A DNA stretch of 64,000 nt from positions 248,001-312,000 of the forward strand of contig NZ_SHLX01000002.1 of assembly GCF_004764705.1 (NCBI RefSeq), in the 5' to 3' direction. Both the position numbers and the translations under genes were made by a program. This stretch comes from Paenibacillus cymbidii. Its GTDB lineage: Bacteria; Bacillota; Bacilli; Paenibacillales; NBRC-103111. The notes beneath the pieces were generated by a model. The model had not been told where the DNA came from and did no database searches. It saw only the letters and a program-made list of their open reading frames with translations. Positions within the stretch are counted from its first letter, which is position 1; each line of letters starts with the position of its first letter. Below, piece by piece: positions 33,463 to 42,662 of the stretch.

Positions 33463-35058
33463 ATGAAAAAAGGGAGAGTCAAACTCGCGACACTGCTGCT
33501 CGTTTCCGCAGCGCTTGCCGGCACCGCCGCGCTCGCGGGCTGCACCAAAAGCAAGGACGAAGGCGCGACTTCCGCGTCATCGTCGCCGAAAGCTTCGACC
33601 GCGGCGACAACCGAGCCGCCGATGGAAATTACGGTGCTCGGCGTCAACCCGCCGAACGACGACAAAAGCTTCGTGCAGCAGTACATGGAAAAGAAATACA
33701 ACGTCAAGTTCAAAAACATACGCGTCGCCCGCGACACGTGGCAGCAGGAGTTGAACATCAAGCTGGCGGCCAAGGAAGTGCCGGACATCTGGTACTTGTG
33801 GAGCTCGACCGAAGTGCAGCAATACCACTCGCAGGGGCTGCTCGCCAAAATCGACCGGAAAGCGATCGAGCAAGCGATGCCGACCTACGCCAAACAAATC
33901 ACCGACATGAAAGCCGAAGACGCCTGGCGGCCGGCCTTCTACGACGGCAGCTATTACGCGGTCCCGCGCCTGTGGCTGGACGGCGCCACCAGCTACCTGA
34001 CGGCGTACAACAAGGCGTGGCTGACCAAGCTCGGCTTCTCCGCGCCGCCGAAAGACTTGACCGAGTTCGAGCAATATTTGACCAAGGCGCGCAATGACGA
34101 TCCCGACGGCAACGGCAAGAAGGACACGTACGGCTACTCGGCGACGGGCAAATCGGCGTTCGCGACGTTCAACACGATTTTCGCCGCGTTCCAGGTGGCG
34201 CCGAGCGTGTGGGGCGAAAACGACAAGGGCGAGCTGCAGCTTGGCATCACGACGGAGAAAGGCCGCGCCGCGCTGCGCCAGATCAACAAATGGTACAAAG
34301 CCGGCCTGATCGATCCCGAATTCATCACGACCGACGATACCAAGCTCGGCAAAGACGTCGCCAGCAACAAAATCGGCGCCGACGAAAACTACTGGTACTA
34401 CTTCGATCCGGTTGCCGGCGCTAACCAGTTGGCGTTCAAGGCGGCCAACCCGGGCAACGAGCTTGTCGTCGGCAAACCGCTGGCCGGCCCGTACGGCCCC
34501 GGCACCGCGCTTTCCTACGGTCCGTTCACGGCATTCGTCGGCATGGGCGCGCAGGTGGAGAAAGATCCGAAGAAGATGCAGAAAATTTTGCAAATGTGGA
34601 ATGACTTGACCTCGGACAAAGAAACGTACAAACTCGCCGCCTTCGGCAAGGAAGGCGAATCGTTCAACCTGAAGGACGGCGTGGCCGTGCTGACGGGCGA
34701 CAACATCAAGCAGGAAGTGCTGGGCGGCACGTACGGCGCCGGCGACTATTACAACCCGTTCCGCGGCTCGGTGCTTGCGTTCCAGGACTTTACGTATACG
34801 AAAGAGCGGATCGACTTCAAGAACGCGGCGACCGGCGGCGTGCCGACGATGTTCTCGAAGAAGCTGTTCCAGACGGACGCGGACAAAAAATACCCCGACC
34901 TCGGCAAAATGGTCGACGAATATTTAATCAAATTCGTCACCGGCGAAATCGATCTCGACAAAGGCTACGACGATTTTATCGCCAAATGGAATGCGGCCGG
35001 CGGCGCGGAAATTACGAAGGCGGCGAACGATTACTACAAGGCCAATTACAAGAAGTAA
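33463..35058 (+). CDS. Sugar ABC transporter substrate-binding lipoprotein
   Basis: A 531-residue lipoprotein. The signal MKKGRVKLATLLLVSAALAG ends in lipobox LAGC with the lipidated Cys at 27, followed by a Ser/Thr/Ala-rich linker (KDEGATSASSSPKAS). The mature part is a large cluster-B solute-binding protein of the LipO/YtcQ type: EITVLGVNPPNDDKSFVQQYM, VPDIWYLWSSTEVQQYHSQG, YYAVPRLWLDGATSYLTAYN, the EF-hand-like calcium loop NDDPDGNGKKDTYGYS, and GPFTAFVGMGAQVEKDPKKM. The calcium loop is common in this subfamily. ATG 33463 follows GGGAGG. The ligand is an oligosaccharide; given the facing GH36 gene, an alpha-galactoside is a reasonable guess. Confidence 0.9.
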   Translation: MKKGRVKLATLLLVSAALAGTAALAGCTKSKDEGATSASSSPKASTAATTEPPMEITVLGVNPPNDDKSFVQQYMEKKYNVKFKNIRVARDTWQQELNIKLAAKEVPDIWYLWSSTEVQQYHSQGLLAKIDRKAIEQAMPTYAKQITDMKAEDAWRPAFYDGSYYAVPRLWLDGATSYLTAYNKAWLTKLGFSAPPKDLTEFEQYLTKARNDDPDGNGKKDTYGYSATGKSAFATFNTIFAAFQVAPSVWGENDKGELQLGITTEKGRAALRQINKWYKAGLIDPEFITTDDTKLGKDVASNKIGADENYWYYFDPVAGANQLAFKAANPGNELVVGKPLAGPYGPGTALSYGPFTAFVGMGAQVEKDPKKMQKILQMWNDLTSDKETYKLAAFGKEGESFNLKDGVAVLTGDNIKQEVLGGTYGAGDYYNPFRGSVLAFQDFTYTKERIDFKNAATGGVPTMFSKKLFQTDADKKYPDLGKMVDEYLIKFVTGEIDLDKGYDDFIAKWNAAGGAEITKAANDYYKANYKK

Positions 35059-35082
35059 GACCGTTTTCCATTGGAAACCCGG

Positions 35083-35110
35083 GAAGGATGCGGCTTTCGC
35101 ATCCTTCTTT
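35083..35110 (+). terminator. Terminator after the ABC operon
   Basis: GAAGGATGCG (35083-35092), five-base loop, CGCATCCTTC (35098-35107), then a short T run. It partly separates the transporter operon from the AraC-type gene downstream. Confidence 0.65.
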
Positions 35111-35246
35111 GGGCTGCAATCGCGAAAAGTTGATACCGATTCAAATATAATGAAATGGCTCCTCTCCTCGCCCCCGTGCTATAATCTCGGTACGGGGCGG
35201 GCAGCTTTGCGGCCGGTTCGAATCCTGGATGGAGAGGGATGTTCAG

Positions 35247-37466
35247 GTGGGATACTTCAAACGCGTCAACATCAACTACCTTCGCCGGATGACCATCACC
35301 TACAGCATTTTTGCCGCTGTCCTGATCGGGATGGCCGGGACTTACTTTTACACCAAAGCGAACGAATCGATGACCAATGAAATCGGGATGTCCAGCAAGT
35401 ACCGGCTCGATAAAGTAAGGGATTTTACCGAAGAGTCGCTGAAGAAGAAGTATGAACAGACGTACGCCGACAAAGTGCTTTCGACTGTAGATCCGAAGGG
35501 CCAGCCGTCCGACTTTTTGTATTTCCTCTCCAATCCGTGGGAAGGGAACAGCTATCGCATCATTCAGCTTGTCGAAGATTTGTACAAAACGCGCCGCGGC
35601 AACATCGAGCTGCAAGATGTAACCGTTTACTATACGAAGGAGCAGTTTCTCGTCAACAGCCAGACGTTTCACGCCCAGCCCGCCCGCTTCGAGGACCAGA
35701 CGTTCATCGAGCAGCTTGCGAGCGTCAAGCACCATGAGTGGTTCAAGCGCACGTCGTCCGCGAAGGAAGATCTGCTCACTTACGTGTATACGCTTCCATA
35801 CATGTCGACCGGCGACAAGATCAGCGGCTACCTGTACATCGACCTCAACATCGACAGCCTGAAAAAAGAGTACGCCAGCATGATGAATTCCTCCAGCGAA
35901 AAGCTGTACGTGTTCGACCATTCCGGCAATTTGCTGTTCGGCACCCTTCCGCCCGGCGAGCAGGACATGGCCGAAATCGCCGCGCTGAAGTCGGAGGGGC
36001 TCGATTTCAAGCTGATCAATTCGCCCGAAGGCAAAGTGGTCGTCTCCTATTTGCCGGCCGGCCGTTCCGCCGACAGCTGGAGCTACGCCACCGTGCTGCC
36101 GCTGGGTTCCGTCACCTTGTATGCGGCCAAGCTGAAATCGCAAATTTTGTGGGCGTGTCTGATCGTGCTGCTGCTCGGGTTTGTGTTGTCGTATGTGTTG
36201 TCCCGCCGCTTCTATTTGCCGCTGAAGAACGTGCTGGTCCACATCCGCAACATCTACGAAACGGCGGAGCCGGCTTCCCAGACGAACGAATATTCGCGCA
36301 TCGACCATTTCATCCACCATCTGGACCAGCGCATTGTCAGCCTTGAGGACGAACTGGTCAAAAAAGACTGGATCCGGCTGCTGTACGGCCATTCCGGCGG
36401 AACCGCGCTGGAGGAGCGGATGCATCTGTACGGGAACCGTTCGTTTATCGTCGCCCTGATCAAGACCGAGCCTACCCATGCCGCCAGCGCCATGGAGAAG
36501 TTCGAAATGGCGAACCATCTGCACCCGTACGAACTCATCCCGCTTCATCCGGACGAGTTCGCCGTGCTGTATATCGTCCAGGCGGACGAAACCGACGACG
36601 GGCAGTCGATCCGAGGCGACATGGAGAAGTTCCAGCTGCTGATCCGGCGCGAGTTCGCCATCGGCATCGGCATCGGCTCCTTCGCCGCGTCGCTGAAGGA
36701 CATTCATTTGAGCTACCGCCACGCCAAGCTGGCCGGCTCGTATTCGTTCCTGTACGGCGCGAGCTATTTGCTCAGCTACCGGGAAGTGTCGGCGCGCAGC
36801 CGGCTCGCTCCCCCGTTCCCGTTCGAGCCGTTCGAGAACGCGCTGAAAGCCGGGGAGGCCGCCGAAGCCGAGGCGCTGATCGACCAGTACGAGCAGCGCA
36901 TTCAGGCCGAGCCGGTGCATCTCGAGACGATCGAGCTGACGCTTCACCATATCGTCGGCGTCTTGTCCAAGGTGACGATCGACCTCAACCTTCAGGACAA
37001 CATCAAGTCGACCTCCGACTTGTTCGCCGAATACAGGCAGGCTTCCTTTGCGGCTACCGTCGCCTGGATCAAGGCGATCGCGCGCGATATTTCGCGCTAT
37101 ATCGGGCTGCATACGAAGGATGTGCACCAGGCGCTGGTGCAGGAGCTAAAGCTGTTCATCGACCAGAACCTGCACGAGGACATTTCGCTGGATACGTTGG
37201 CCGGGCGGGCGTCGTTGTCGGCGTCCTACATCTCCACCTTGTTCCGCGAAGTGACGAATACGCCGTTCTCGGAGTATATCACCCAGGCGCGGCTGCAGAA
37301 GGCGTCCGACCTGCTGATCAACGACGCCATTTCGGTCAAGCAAATCGCCGCCGACGTCGGCTACCGCAACGTCGCCTACTTCTGCACCAAGTTCAAGGAG
37401 AAGTTCGGCGTAACGCCGGTCCAGTTCCGCAACGCCAATCAGTACCGGCGGCTGGAGTCGCGGTAG
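35247..37466 (+). CDS. Membrane-bound AraC-family regulator with extracellular Cache-like sensor
   Basis: A 739-residue protein of the layout common next to LplB/YtcP operons. Helix 1 is MTITYSIFAAVLIGMAGTYFY, then an extracytoplasmic sensor of about 250 residues (Cache-like), helix 2 ILWACLIVLLLGFVLSYVLS at about 300, a cytoplasmic linker region of about 320 residues, and a C-terminal AraC DNA-binding domain (about 635-735): HEDISLDTLAGRASLSASYI, TLFREVTNTPFSEYITQARL, DVGYRNVAYFCTKFKEKFGV. It probably activates the upstream importer operon on sensing external sugar. GTG 35247 is preferred to the ATG at 35229 because GGAGAGGG then lies 8 bases upstream. A TATAAT occurs at 35180-35185. CGATTCAAA is shared by its upstream region and that of the importer. 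Confidence 0.88.
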   Translation: MGYFKRVNINYLRRMTITYSIFAAVLIGMAGTYFYTKANESMTNEIGMSSKYRLDKVRDFTEESLKKKYEQTYADKVLSTVDPKGQPSDFLYFLSNPWEGNSYRIIQLVEDLYKTRRGNIELQDVTVYYTKEQFLVNSQTFHAQPARFEDQTFIEQLASVKHHEWFKRTSSAKEDLLTYVYTLPYMSTGDKISGYLYIDLNIDSLKKEYASMMNSSSEKLYVFDHSGNLLFGTLPPGEQDMAEIAALKSEGLDFKLINSPEGKVVVSYLPAGRSADSWSYATVLPLGSVTLYAAKLKSQILWACLIVLLLGFVLSYVLSRRFYLPLKNVLVHIRNIYETAEPASQTNEYSRIDHFIHHLDQRIVSLEDELVKKDWIRLLYGHSGGTALEERMHLYGNRSFIVALIKTEPTHAASAMEKFEMANHLHPYELIPLHPDEFAVLYIVQADETDDGQSIRGDMEKFQLLIRREFAIGIGIGSFAASLKDIHLSYRHAKLAGSYSFLYGASYLLSYREVSARSRLAPPFPFEPFENALKAGEAAEAEALIDQYEQRIQAEPVHLETIELTLHHIVGVLSKVTIDLNLQDNIKSTSDLFAEYRQASFAATVAWIKAIARDISRYIGLHTKDVHQALVQELKLFIDQNLHEDISLDTLAGRASLSASYISTLFREVTNTPFSEYITQARLQKASDLLINDAISVKQIAADVGYRNVAYFCTKFKEKFGVTPVQFRNANQYRRLESR

Positions 37467-37846
37467 GGGCATACCATCTTGGCAGATCCCCGATGCCGTG
37501 GCGGCTGCCTCTCTGCCAAGTGGGAATTTGGCAACAGGTAATGCGCGACACTCCGCAGAAGGAACGTGAACGGAATAGCTTCCAATTGCATGTGATCATC
37601 CCGATGGTGCTGTCGAACCTGGTCGGAGCGGTATTTCCTAAAGGTTGCCGCAATACGAGCCAAACAACCGATTAGATGTGATTTTTTACATATAATTTTT
37701 TTTGGGGGGGACAGTGAATAGTAACCATTCGTAAGCTCCCCGCATGTCTGACTGTATCGCTCCCTGCCTTGCCAGTTCCGCAAAAAATATCAAAAGTTAA
37801 GGGTCTTATCCTATTATAGTTGATATACCTCCATGGGGGCGATGAG
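37467..37846. other. Intergenic stretch without recognised gene
   Basis: 380 bp. It contains an inverted repeat CTTGGCAGA (37478-37486) / TCTGCCAAG (37512-37520) with a 25-base loop and no T run. From about 37675 there is an abrupt shift to AT-rich sequence, including runs of T and G near 37695-37712. No start codon with a ribosome site leads to a recognisable product. Confidence 0.5.
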
Positions 37847-38722
37847 ATGAATTACATGAAATCGGTAAGTCAGGCAATTGCCTACATAGAGGCCCATCTG
37901 TCCGATGAGATTGCGTTGGAAGAAGTTGCGTCAGAGGTTGGATACTCCTCCTATCACTTCCATCGCATATTTCAATCTGTCACGCGAAACACCGTTCCGG
38001 AGTACATAAGGGGGAGGAGATTAACCTATGCGGCCTACGATTTGTTTAATACCGACCTTAGAATCGTAGAGATCGCGATCAACTATCATTTTTCATCTCA
38101 GGAAGCTTTTACGCGTTCGTTTCAACAGCGGTTCTCCATCTCCCCGGGACAATTCCGCAAGCAGAAGGACATGAAAGACACGTTATTCCGGGTAATGGAG
38201 AAGAAAGCGTTGGATGAAGTCGGGCTGCGGCATCTGCACGAAGGCGTAACCCTCGATCCCGCAATTATATCTATGGGCGAACTTTATTTGGCTGGAATGG
38301 AAGTACGGGGTCTTCATTCCGACCAAATTGGGGAACTGTGGAGATCCTTCAAAAAACGCGCGGCGGAGATGGATAGAAACCGAGAGCGAGATCCGATTTA
38401 TTATGCTCTCATTGAACTTGCCGGAACAGAGTGGGAGGTCTCTTACATCGCCTGCGTCGAAATTGGCGAAACCGGGCAGACGCCTGAAGGAATGATCGAT
38501 AGAAACTTGCCGCCAACGACTTATGCTGTATTCTCACATAAAGGAACAGTAGCGAGAATACAAGACACCTTCCAGTATATATACAGTACGTGGCTGCCCA
38601 AATCAGGGAAAATTCGCATGAACCAACCGGAATTTGCACGCTACGACCATAGATACTTGGGGCCATTGCATGAAGATTCGGAATTTGACATCTATATCCC
38701 TGTTGGCCCGGGCATAACTTAG
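37847..38722 (+). CDS. AraC-family regulator with GyrI-like effector-binding domain
   Basis: A 291-residue protein. The N-terminal AraC DNA-binding domain (about 1-105) has AIAYIEAHLSDEIALEEVAS, GYSSYHFHRIFQSVTRNTVP, EYIRGRRLTYAAYDLF and FSSQEAFTRSFQQRFSISPG. The C-terminal ~160 residues form a GyrI-like/SHS2 effector domain (MEVRGLHSDQIGELWRSFKKRA, TTYAVFSHKGTVARIQDTFQYIY). This is the Rob/SoxS/BmrR-like arrangement, which binds drugs or other hydrophobic compounds. Codons here are noticeably less GC-rich than in neighbouring genes, suggesting recent acquisition together with the hydrolase downstream (23-bp gap). ATG 37847 follows GGGGGCGATGAG. Confidence 0.85.
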   Translation: MNYMKSVSQAIAYIEAHLSDEIALEEVASEVGYSSYHFHRIFQSVTRNTVPEYIRGRRLTYAAYDLFNTDLRIVEIAINYHFSSQEAFTRSFQQRFSISPGQFRKQKDMKDTLFRVMEKKALDEVGLRHLHEGVTLDPAIISMGELYLAGMEVRGLHSDQIGELWRSFKKRAAEMDRNRERDPIYYALIELAGTEWEVSYIACVEIGETGQTPEGMIDRNLPPTTYAVFSHKGTVARIQDTFQYIYSTWLPKSGKIRMNQPEFARYDHRYLGPLHEDSEFDIYIPVGPGIT

Positions 38723-38745
38723 CGAGGATTGGAGGACTTTCTTGG

Positions 38746-39636
38746 ATGAAAGATAATAATCGGAATGGGTGTGCAGGATATTCTCAAGTACAATTATTCG
38801 ACGCCTCATTGGGAATCAATTTTCCCATGACGGTAATGTATCCGACGGACAGGCCTGAACAAGAAGAACGACTGGGACCCTACCTGCTGGAATTGGCTAA
38901 AGACGCAGACCCCTTGATGGGGAAGTTTCCTCTCGTTCTCATTTCTCACGGTACGGGAGGTTCGCCTCTTGTATACCGGACGCTTGCCCGGCATTTAGCG
39001 CGAAACGGCTTTATCGTCGGCATGCCCGAGCATCCGTACAACAATCGAAACGATAATAGCCTGGAAGGGACCGTTCAGAATCTTGCTTGCAGACCGAAGC
39101 ATCTTCGTATGGCTATCGATTGGTTTTTTGAGTGTGCGAGATTCAACAGTAACATAATGCCCGATGCCGTTTCGGTCATCGGGCATTCCTTGGGAGGCTA
39201 CACCGCGCTGGCAGCGGCAGGCGGCATACCCACCTCGTTCCCTCAGGAGTCGCCTGACGGACAATCCCAAATCATAGAGGTTATTTCAGATTATCGAATC
39301 AAGTCTCTGGTTCTATTGGCTCCGGCGTCGGTGTGGTTTCGGGTTGACGGGGCATTGCGTGCGGTTAACCTTCCGATCCTCATGCTTGATGCCGAGAAGG
39401 ATCCCTACACGCCTGCTTTTCACGCACAAATTATTATCGGGGGAGTTGCCGAGCCCAGTAAGATTCATTATAGAACCGTCGAAAATGCAGGGCACTTTTC
39501 CTTTCTGAGCCCATTTCCGGAATCGATGATAGCCCCATCATTTCTTCCATCCCAAGATCCGCCCGGATTTGATCGGGAACAGTTTCATGAATGGCTAAAC
39601 GCTGAAGTGTTGCATTTCCTGTGCAGTCATCAATGA
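38746..39636 (+). CDS. Alpha/beta hydrolase, PAF-acetylhydrolase/dienelactone-hydrolase-like
   Basis: A 296-residue hydrolase. The oxyanion region is FPLVLISHGTGGSPLVYRTL, the nucleophile elbow is AVSVIGHSLGGYTALAA (GHSLGG, Ser), the acid is likely in LPILMLDAEKDPYTPAF, and the His is in ENAGHFSFLSPF. The sequence order and the SHGTGGS block resemble the platelet-activating-factor acetylhydrolase group. No signal peptide. ATG 38746 follows GGAGGACTTTCTTGG. It is the second gene of the AT-richer island, 23 bp after the AraC/GyrI regulator, and is probably regulated by it. Confidence 0.8.
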   Translation: MKDNNRNGCAGYSQVQLFDASLGINFPMTVMYPTDRPEQEERLGPYLLELAKDADPLMGKFPLVLISHGTGGSPLVYRTLARHLARNGFIVGMPEHPYNNRNDNSLEGTVQNLACRPKHLRMAIDWFFECARFNSNIMPDAVSVIGHSLGGYTALAAAGGIPTSFPQESPDGQSQIIEVISDYRIKSLVLLAPASVWFRVDGALRAVNLPILMLDAEKDPYTPAFHAQIIIGGVAEPSKIHYRTVENAGHFSFLSPFPESMIAPSFLPSQDPPGFDREQFHEWLNAEVLHFLCSHQ

Positions 39637-39704
39637 TTTGTCCGATCTTGCCTGGCGCAGCACTGAAAGTGGAACTTGGTTAATTATGGTCAAAATAGTG
39701 AGCA

Positions 39705-39753
39705 ATATACGAAAGCCGCCTTCGAATCATTAATGAAGGTGGCTTTCGTATAT
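39705..39753. repeat. Long inverted repeat closing the AT-rich island
   Basis: ATATACGAAAGCC-G-CCTTC (39705-39723) pairs with GAAGG-T-GGCTTTCGTATAT (39735-39753), one mismatch. No T run follows on either strand, so it is not a classical terminator, though it may work as one for the converging genes. Confidence 0.7.
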
Positions 39754-39800
39754 GAAGGTACATCCCGTGCATGGAAGGATCGAGAGTGTGTAAAGCGACC

Positions 39801-40391
39801 CTAATCGTCAATACGAATGTCCATGCAGTACAGCAACGAAAGCGCCTCGGGCAGCGCAAACCGGGCTTTGGCGATGCGGTTGCCGCCCGGGTCGATCCGG
39901 TAGTTGGCCGCCCGCGAGAAGTCCGCACCGGTCAAATTCGTTTCGCCGAACAGACTCTCGCTGAAATCGGTGCCGCTCATGTCCGCGTTCGACCAATTCG
40001 CCTCGCGAAAGTCGACATCCTTGGCGGTGCAGTTCCGCATCGCGCATTCCGGCAGATCAAGCCCGATGAACGTGGAGTGGTTCAGCACGCATTCGTCGAA
40101 TGCCAGCAGGCCGGCGACCCGAAGGCGCGGCCAATCCGCCTCCGTCCAATTGACGCCGACCAGCCGGCAGCGCTCGAACCGCACCTGCGAGACGTGGCTG
40201 TCCGTCACGCGAATGCCGTTCAAATCGCACTCGACGAACGCGCAGCCGGATAACTTGCATTCGCGGAACGTCGTCCCGGCAAACGTGCAGTTCCTGAACG
40301 TACAATCGTAAAAGCGAACCGAATCCAGCTCCTCTTCCTCGCAACGAATGCCGTCAAACGTCTCATCGTAATACTCCGACTCCGCAAACAT
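39801..40391 (-). CDS. Pentapeptide-repeat protein
   Basis: A 196-residue protein made almost wholly of pentapeptide repeats of the A(D/N)LXX type: VRFYDCTFRNCTFAGTTFRE, CKLSGCAFVECDLNGIRV, then after a short interruption VDFREANWSNADMSGTDFSE and SLFGETNLTGADFSRA. It ends NYRIDPGGNRIAKARFALPEALSLLY. The fold is a right-handed quadrilateral beta-helix. Some homologues (Qnr, MfpA) mimic DNA and protect gyrase from quinolones, but most, including this short cytoplasmic form, have no proven role. No signal peptide. ATG at 40391. It lies 46 bp downstream of the TfoX-like gene on the same strand. Confidence 0.82.
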   Translation of the reverse strand: MFAESEYYDETFDGIRCEEEELDSVRFYDCTFRNCTFAGTTFRECKLSGCAFVECDLNGIRVTDSHVSQVRFERCRLVGVNWTEADWPRLRVAGLLAFDECVLNHSTFIGLDLPECAMRNCTAKDVDFREANWSNADMSGTDFSESLFGETNLTGADFSRAANYRIDPGGNRIAKARFALPEALSLLYCMDIRIDD

Positions 40392-40437
40392 GCGCTCACC
40401 TTCTCCTGGCTTTTTTCATGATAACGAAAATCACGCG

Positions 40438-40752
40438 CTACTTCGCCGGCAGCGACCTGACATAACGCAGCGCGTCGTAAGCGAGCGGCTCCCACCGGTC
40501 GGCGTAAATCGCCGGCACTTCGACCCAGCCGTTCATTTGCCGTCCGCCCGCCATCGGCTCGAACATGCGCACCCCTTCCAGTTCGAACAAGGCGGGGAAC
40601 GTGTCCGGCGGCAGCTTGAACACCATTTTCCCCTTGTGGAACATGGCATAAGCTTTGCCGCCAATCTTCAGGCACTTCGCGCCGAACATCGAGCCCGCGG
40701 CGACACTGTCGGTGTGCTTCATGTGCTCGGCAATCGCCAGGTACTTTTCCAT
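40438..40752 (-). CDS. TfoX N-terminal domain protein
   Basis: A 104-residue protein matching the TfoX/Sxy N-terminal domain: VAAGSMFGAKCLKIGGKAYAMFHKGKMVFKLP, quoted partly as SMFGAKCLKIGGKAYAMF, then RMFEPMAGGRQMNGWVEVPA with the family's MNGW pattern, and ADRWEPLAYDALRYVRSL. In enterobacteria TfoX regulates competence, but single-domain versions in other bacteria are of unknown function and are often annotated TfoX/Sxy family protein. ATG 40752 is preferred over a GTG at 40761 because AGGAG is 8 bases upstream of it. It is followed by the pentapeptide-repeat gene and preceded by the ABC exporter operon on the same strand. Confidence 0.75.
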   Translation of the reverse strand: MEKYLAIAEHMKHTDSVAAGSMFGAKCLKIGGKAYAMFHKGKMVFKLPPDTFPALFELEGVRMFEPMAGGRQMNGWVEVPAIYADRWEPLAYDALRYVRSLPAK

Positions 40753-40781
40753 CTCTGCCACTCCTTCCGTTTCCCCAAAAT

Positions 40782-42662
40782 TCAGCCCGCATACTGGCTG
40801 GCGTGAAGCTGCGCATAAAATCCTCCCGCCGCCATCAGCTCCGCATGAGTGCCGCGTTCGATCAGCCGGCCCCCGTTCAGCACCAGAATGGTGTCGGCGT
40901 CGCGGATCGTGCTCAAACGATGGGCGATGACGAGGCTCGTCCGGTCCTTCATCAGCCGGCGCATCGCCTCCTGAATATGCATTTCCGTACGCGTGTCGAT
41001 GCTGCTCGTCGCTTCGTCCAGAATGAGAATCGCCGGATCGGCGAGAATCGCCCGCGCAATCGTCAGCAGCTGCCGCTGGCCCTGACTGAGATTGCTCCCT
41101 TCCGGAGCGAGCGCCGTGTCGTAGCCGTGCGGCAAACGCGCGATGAAGCTGTCGGCGTTGGCCAATCGCGCCGCTTCGCGGATCTGTTCGTCGGTCGCGT
41201 CCAGTTTGCCGTAGCGGATATTGTCGCGGATCGTGCCGGAGAATACGTACGAATCCTGCAGCACCATCCCGATCAAACCGCGCAGCGCGTCCTTGTCCAG
41301 CGTGCGGATATCGGTCCCGTCGATCCGGATCGTACCGGCGTTCGTTTCGTAGAAACGGTTTACCAGGTTGACGATCGACGTTTTGCCGGCGCCGGTCGGT
41401 CCGACGAGCGCGATCATTTGCCCCGGCTTCGCTTCGAACGTCACGTCCGTCAACACCGGCGTGTCCGGGCGGTACGAGAATGAAACTCCTTCAAACGAAA
41501 CGTGGCCGCGCGTATGCCGCGGCTTATTCGTATCCGGCGGAAGCTCCCCGCCCCGCTGCGCATATTCCGACTCCATGTCGATCATCTCGAACACGCGCTC
41601 GGCCCCGGCGACGCCGGACTGGATCAGGTTGTACTGGTTGGCCAGGTCCGCGATCGGCCGGCCGAATTGCCGGGAATAGTTCAGGAAAGCGACCACAACG
41701 CCAAGCGTCGTCCAGTCGCGGTACACCATCCAGCCGCCTATGGCGGCGATCAGCGCGAACCCCAGATTGTTGAACAGGTTCATAAAAGGACCGACAAGGC
41801 CGGAGACGATTTGCGCCTTGATGGCCTGTGTCGTCAACTGACCGTTAACCGCCTGGAACTGTGCGGCCGACTCCCGCTCCCGGCGGAAAATCTGCACCAC
41901 CTTCTGACCGCCCACCGTTTCTTCGATCAAACCGTTCAGTTCGCCAAGCTTCTTCTGCTGTCCGGCAAAATAAGTCCGCGACAGCCGCGCGATCGAACGC
42001 GTGGCCAGCAGCACAAGCGGGATCGTGATCAGGCTGACCGCCGTTAGCGGCAAATTCAGTCGCAGCATGAGGAACAACGAACCGCCCAGCGTAATCAGGC
42101 TGGTCAGCAGTTGGGTCACCGTCTGGTTTAGCGTATTGGCGACATTTTCGATGTCGTTGGTCGTCCGGCTCATCAGGTCGCCCTTGGACTGCCGATCGAA
42201 AAACGACAGCGGCAGCAGTTGATAACGGTCGAACAAGTCGCTCCGCAACGATTTGACCATGCGCCCCGTAATGCCTGTCATCACGTACGTTTGCAGCCAC
42301 GTAAACACGCTACCGGCAAAATAAAGGACGAGCAGAAACGCACACAAACGAAGCAAATCGTTCAAATCGCCCGCAAGCACATACTTGTCGATCGCCGTGC
42401 CGAGCAAATACGGGCTGAACAAGGCAACGCCGGCGGCGCACAGCGTCAGCGCATAAACGAGCCCCAGCCCGCCGCGCTGCCGGGCGAGGTAGCCCCACAG
42501 CCGGCGCACGGTTGCGCCCGTGTTGCGGGCGCGCACCTTCGGCACCGGCGCGCCGCCGCGGCCCGGTCCGCCGGGACCCGGCAGGCCCGGAATCGCCTGC
42601 GGGCGCCCGTGGTCGCGCTCTGCGCCGGCCCGGTTGGCGCCTCCATTTTCGTTAACCGACAT
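40782..42662 (-). CDS. Heterodimeric multidrug ABC exporter, catalytic-site subunit (BmrD-like)
   Basis: A 626-residue half transporter. A Gly/Pro/Arg-rich N-terminal tail (PGLPGPGGPGRGG) precedes six helices (YALTLCAAGVALFSPYLLGT, LNLPLTAVSLITIPLVLLAT, and others). The nucleotide-binding domain has Walker A GPTGAGKTS, Q-loop VLQDSYVFSG, signature NLSQGQRQ, Walker B ILILDEATSSID with the catalytic Glu, and H-loop LVIAHRLSTI. The site residues are intact, unlike its partner's. ATG 42662 follows GGGAGGGGG and overlaps the end of the upstream subunit gene by 11 bases, so the two are co-translated. In such pairs (BmrCD, TM287/288, LmrCD) only one of the two ATP sites is catalytic. Substrate is not evident; drug efflux is the family default. 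Confidence 0.87.
   Translation of the reverse strand: MSVNENGGANRAGAERDHGRPQAIPGLPGPGGPGRGGAPVPKVRARNTGATVRRLWGYLARQRGGLGLVYALTLCAAGVALFSPYLLGTAIDKYVLAGDLNDLLRLCAFLLVLYFAGSVFTWLQTYVMTGITGRMVKSLRSDLFDRYQLLPLSFFDRQSKGDLMSRTTNDIENVANTLNQTVTQLLTSLITLGGSLFLMLRLNLPLTAVSLITIPLVLLATRSIARLSRTYFAGQQKKLGELNGLIEETVGGQKVVQIFRRERESAAQFQAVNGQLTTQAIKAQIVSGLVGPFMNLFNNLGFALIAAIGGWMVYRDWTTLGVVVAFLNYSRQFGRPIADLANQYNLIQSGVAGAERVFEMIDMESEYAQRGGELPPDTNKPRHTRGHVSFEGVSFSYRPDTPVLTDVTFEAKPGQMIALVGPTGAGKTSIVNLVNRFYETNAGTIRIDGTDIRTLDKDALRGLIGMVLQDSYVFSGTIRDNIRYGKLDATDEQIREAARLANADSFIARLPHGYDTALAPEGSNLSQGQRQLLTIARAILADPAILILDEATSSIDTRTEMHIQEAMRRLMKDRTSLVIAHRLSTIRDADTILVLNGGRLIERGTHAELMAAGGFYAQLHASQYAG

Noticed and set aside
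35046..37127. Minus-strand frame of almost 700 codons opposite the AraC/Cache gene
   Set aside because: The plus-strand protein has clear membrane, sensor and AraC domains; the other frame is its shadow.
37493..37675. Short frame in the intergenic stretch after the AraC/Cache gene
   Set aside because: No ribosome site, no match to a family I recognise, ends at the shift to AT-rich sequence; at most a decayed remnant.
39705..39753. Rho-independent terminator
   Set aside because: Strong stem but no T run on either side; listed as an inverted repeat only.
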